A program made the translations under genes and the position numbers. Below the pieces are notes generated by a model that did not search any database, was not told the origin of the DNA, and was given only the letters and a program-made list of their open reading frames with translations. This document shows positions 61,663-64,000 of a DNA stretch of 64,000 nt, in pieces. This DNA comes from JBCDJG01 sp038748065 (GTDB lineage: Bacteria > Pseudomonadota > Gammaproteobacteria > Pseudomonadales > Halieaceae). The stretch covers positions 1 to 64,000 of the forward strand of contig JBCDJG010000012.1 of assembly GCA_038748065.1 (NCBI GenBank), read 5' to 3'. How positions within the stretch are numbered: the stretch's first letter is position 1; the number at the start of each line of letters is the position of its first letter.

Positions 61663-61698
61663 TTTTGCATCAATTGTAAAAGTTGCATTATAGGCAAC
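61663..61698. promoter_or_regulatory. Paired inverted repeats in the divergent promoter region (probable operator)
   Basis: Two adjacent palindromes lie between the divergent SDR and aldehyde dehydrogenase genes. TTTTGCA-TCAAT-TGTAAAA at 61663-61681 is symmetric with one mismatch. GTTGC-ATTATAG-GCAAC at 61682-61698 is exact in its arms. They share a TTGCAT core and AT-rich spacing, so two sites for one dimeric regulator are likely. The XRE-cupin protein encoded next door is the obvious candidate. Confidence 0.6.
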
Positions 61699-61760
61699 AT
61701 TTTTCTAGGCTGTCTATTAATTCAGCAGATCGCCGTAGAATGAAGAGAGGTCAGCCATTC

Positions 61761-63167
61761 ATGAGCAATGCCAGTTTTGAAGTCATCAGCCCGGTTGATG
61801 GCCGGGTATACGCCACGCGCGATTACGCCAGCGCGGGCCAGATTGACGAAGCGTTACGCCTGGCCAACGCAGCCCGGATTCCCTGGCGCCAAACCCCATT
61901 GGCTGAACGTGCCCGGATCGTCGTCGACTTCGTTGAGCAGATGGGTGCGCGGGCCGACGACCTGGCCGAGGCGCTGAGCTGGCAAATGGGTCGGCCCAGG
62001 GCTCAGGCGGATGAGACGCCGCGCCTGATTGAGTCCACTCGCTATGCCGCGGAGCAGGCAGCGGCGGTGCTGGCTGAGGAGGCCTACCCAGCCGGTACGG
62101 TGGACGGGCGGCAGGTGAGGCGCTTCGTGCGCCCATGGCCGGGCGGTGTGCACCTGTCGATCTGTGCCTGGAATTATCCCACCGCTATGCTCGGCTCTCT
62201 GGTGTCAGACCCGCTGCTGACCGGAAACGTGGTCATCCTTAAACACTCGCCCCAGACCCCGCTAATCGCCGAGATAGCCGCGGAAGCCTTTGCCGCGGCG
62301 GGCGGGCCACAGGGCGTTTTCCAGAGCCTGCACCTGTCTCATGACAGCGCCGAGGCGCTACTGAGCGATGGCGCGTTCAGCACCGTGAACTTTATCGGTT
62401 CGGTCGCGGGTGGCCGCCGCATCAGCGAAATGGCTGCGCGCAGCCTGACGCGCGTTCACCTCGAACTCGGCGGCAAGGATCCCACCTATATCCGTAGCGA
62501 TGCCGACCTGGGCCTGCTGGTGCCGCAAATCGCCGAGGGCTGTTTTTCGAACTCCGGCCAGTCATGCTGCTCGGTAGAACGCATTTATGTGCACGAGAGC
62601 GTTCACGATAGATTTGTAGACGCCTTGCGCGAGGAGACCCTGCGCTGGCGCGTCGGTCATCCCTTTGACGATGACCCGGACATTGGCCCGCTGTGGCGAG
62701 AGCAGGCCGCAGACTACGTGCGCGCGCAGATAGCCGCCGCCGAGGCCAGCGGCGCGCAGCGCCTGCTGGGTGATCAGCGCTTTGGTCTTGATCAGCCGGG
62801 CTCAGCCTACCTGGCACCGGAGATTCTTGTGGGAGCGGAGCAGGGCATGGGTATCATGCGCGATGAGCTGTTTGGTCCGGTCGCCTGCGTTGCCAAGGTT
62901 AGCGGCGATGAAGACGCGCTGACCTTGATGAATGATTCGCCCTTCGGGCTGACCGCCAGCGTGTGGACGGAGGACCTTGATGCCGGCGTTCGGCTATTGG
63001 AGGAACTGGAGGCCGGCACGGTTTACCTCAATCGTTGCGATCATGCCGACCCCTACCTGCCCTGGGGTGGGGTCAAGCAATCGGGCCTGGGCCGCAATAA
63101 CGGCAAAGCGGGATTGATAGCGGCAACCGAGGCGAAGAGTTTTCACATCAACCACGCGGTGTCTTGA
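61761..63167 (+). CDS. NAD(P)-dependent aldehyde dehydrogenase
   Basis: A 468-residue aldehyde dehydrogenase. Key segments are CAWNYPTAMLGSLVSD (Asn of the oxyanion hole), HLELGGKDPTYI (general base Glu), FSNSGQSCCSVERIY (nucleophile Cys) and DELFGPVACVAKVSG. The ATG at 61761 has a GAGAGG site ten bases upstream; an ATG at 61740 is possible but without such a site. Divergent from the SDR operon across the probable operator. It should oxidise the aldehyde formed by the SDR. It overlaps the next gene by four bases. Confidence 0.92.
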   Translation: MSNASFEVISPVDGRVYATRDYASAGQIDEALRLANAARIPWRQTPLAERARIVVDFVEQMGARADDLAEALSWQMGRPRAQADETPRLIESTRYAAEQAAAVLAEEAYPAGTVDGRQVRRFVRPWPGGVHLSICAWNYPTAMLGSLVSDPLLTGNVVILKHSPQTPLIAEIAAEAFAAAGGPQGVFQSLHLSHDSAEALLSDGAFSTVNFIGSVAGGRRISEMAARSLTRVHLELGGKDPTYIRSDADLGLLVPQIAEGCFSNSGQSCCSVERIYVHESVHDRFVDALREETLRWRVGHPFDDDPDIGPLWREQAADYVRAQIAAAEASGAQRLLGDQRFGLDQPGSAYLAPEILVGAEQGMGIMRDELFGPVACVAKVSGDEDALTLMNDSPFGLTASVWTEDLDAGVRLLEELEAGTVYLNRCDHADPYLPWGGVKQSGLGRNNGKAGLIAATEAKSFHINHAVS

Positions 63168-63919
63168 GCGGCATGCTGGACGCATCAACAATCCAGGCTT
63201 ATCAGGCAGCGGCCGTCGAGCGTATCGCGGGCGAAGGCCAGATGCGGCTGTTCTCGGAACATGCGGGCAATGCCGTACCGGCCGACTGGAGCGATCTTGG
63301 TTTGCCACCTGAACTGTTAGAGACGCACTACGGCTGGGACATTGGCGCGCGTGCCCTGACCCGTGGTGTCGCGGAGCGTACCGGCGCGCCCGCCGTGTTG
63401 GCCTGTTATTCCCGACTCTTCCTCGACTACAACCGGCCCCTGATCCGCTGGGACCTGTGCCGGCCTGATATGGCCGGTATACCGGTGCCCGGTAACCTCG
63501 CGCTCAGCGAGGAAGACAAGCAGCTGCGCTGGACACTAGCGGGTGCACCCCTAAAGGCGGCTTTAGATGAAATGCTGGCGGAACCGGGCGTGTTGGTTAC
63601 GCTCCACACCTTTACGCGCTACTGGAACGGTGAGCGGCGCGAGGTCGATGTCGGCATGACCTGCGCCCATGATCACCCCATCATCGACCGCGTCTCAGCC
63701 TACGTAGAAGATGCAGCACCGCGCCTCGGCCTGCGCTACGGGCGCGATAGGCCTTACTTCTATGACCCGGTGGATACCAACACGCTGAGTGTGCACACGC
63801 AAGCGGGTGGCCAGGTTGGTATGCAGTTCGAAGTCTGTAACGACGTGGCGGTGAGCGAAGATGGCCTGGGCGCAGCTATTTCGCTGTTGTCAGGCATGCG
63901 CCAGGTTATCGAGATCTAG
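63164..63919 (+). CDS. N-formylglutamate amidohydrolase-family protein
   Basis: A 251-residue zinc hydrolase of the FGase family: FSEHAGNAVPADWSDLGL, THYGWDIGARALTRGVAE (metal-site Asp), YSRLFLDYNRPL, VLVTLHTFTRYW (His) and GMQFEVCNDV (acidic end) are conserved. Histidine-pathway genes are absent here. Because the neighbour is a gamma-glutamyl ligase, it may instead release glutamate from a gamma-glutamyl product; that is an inference. TTG at 63164 overlaps the preceding stop; an ATG at 63173 is the alternative start. The 81 bases to the window end show no gene. Confidence 0.88.
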   Translation: MSGMLDASTIQAYQAAAVERIAGEGQMRLFSEHAGNAVPADWSDLGLPPELLETHYGWDIGARALTRGVAERTGAPAVLACYSRLFLDYNRPLIRWDLCRPDMAGIPVPGNLALSEEDKQLRWTLAGAPLKAALDEMLAEPGVLVTLHTFTRYWNGERREVDVGMTCAHDHPIIDRVSAYVEDAAPRLGLRYGRDRPYFYDPVDTNTLSVHTQAGGQVGMQFEVCNDVAVSEDGLGAAISLLSGMRQVIEI

Positions 63920-64000
63920 CCCGACAGTGCGCGGGGATTGTGGCGGCAGAGTCCTGGCGCAGAACGAGGAATGCGAGCTGGTATGGATGTAAGCGCCTGC

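Overview
The window is high-GC chromosomal DNA from a Gram-negative bacterium, most likely a marine gammaproteobacterium. A Halieaceae/Cellvibrionales-type genome is my inference from gene content (LemA-M48 pair, Anbu proteasome cluster, RTX type I secretion, IPTL/PEP-CTERM-like tails, many lipoproteins). I see no rRNA, tRNA, CRISPR array or prophage. The extreme left edge is cut inside an IS3-family insertion sequence.

Layout. 1-7.4 kb: an IS end, a GT2 glycosyltransferase and nucleotidyltransferase pair, a decayed inverted copy of that nucleotidyltransferase, a lipoprotein, and nucleotide-sugar genes (gmd, fcl, UDP-xylose synthase type). 7.5-14.4 kb: an HNH/DUF222 nuclease behind a near-consensus LexA box, a 9-bp tandem repeat, two lipoproteins of a family with four members in this window, a YdcF/ElyC-like protein and a WecA-type transferase. 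14.8-22.3 kb: a membrane diguanylate cyclase, an AraC-type regulator, LemA and an M48 peptidase, and a molybdopterin oxidoreductase directly behind a PqqD-like gene. 22.5-26.6 kb: the circularly permuted ATP-grasp / Alpha-E / zinc peptidase / Anbu proteasome module. 26.8-33.9 kb: a tightly overlapping seven-gene operon (PqqD, HprK-like kinase, nucleotidyltransferase, four glycosyltransferases). 34-38.3 kb: lipoprotein, GT2, and an ExeM-like secreted nuclease with a clear terminator. 38.4-46.7 kb: an SDR protein and a type I secretion operon whose last gene is a 1055-residue RTX protein.

46.7-53.8 kb (minus strand) is the most unusual part. An apparent operon runs AI-2E-type permease, outer-membrane efflux lipoprotein, HlyD adaptor, DUF2955-type inner-membrane protein, then a protein joining a eukaryote-like tubulin-tyrosine-ligase ATP-grasp domain to an HPr-kinase-like P-loop domain, then an 81-residue protein with a Tat-like leader and a PEP-CTERM-like tail. 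Several junctions are stop/start overlaps. My best candidate for an undescribed system is this ligase-kinase fusion, its small neighbour and the coupled exporter.

53.9-57.3 kb: a glycine-rich secreted protein with a related C-terminal tail, a crotonase, an OmpA remnant with a stop codon, and two small membrane or secreted proteins. 57.3-63.9 kb: a catabolic cluster (APC permease, glutamine-synthetase-like ligase, XRE-cupin regulator, SDR, aldehyde dehydrogenase, N-formylglutamate amidohydrolase-like protein) whose enzyme order fits breakdown of an amine or amino alcohol through gamma-glutamyl intermediates.

All function calls rest on reading motifs and protein sequence by eye. No database search was run.
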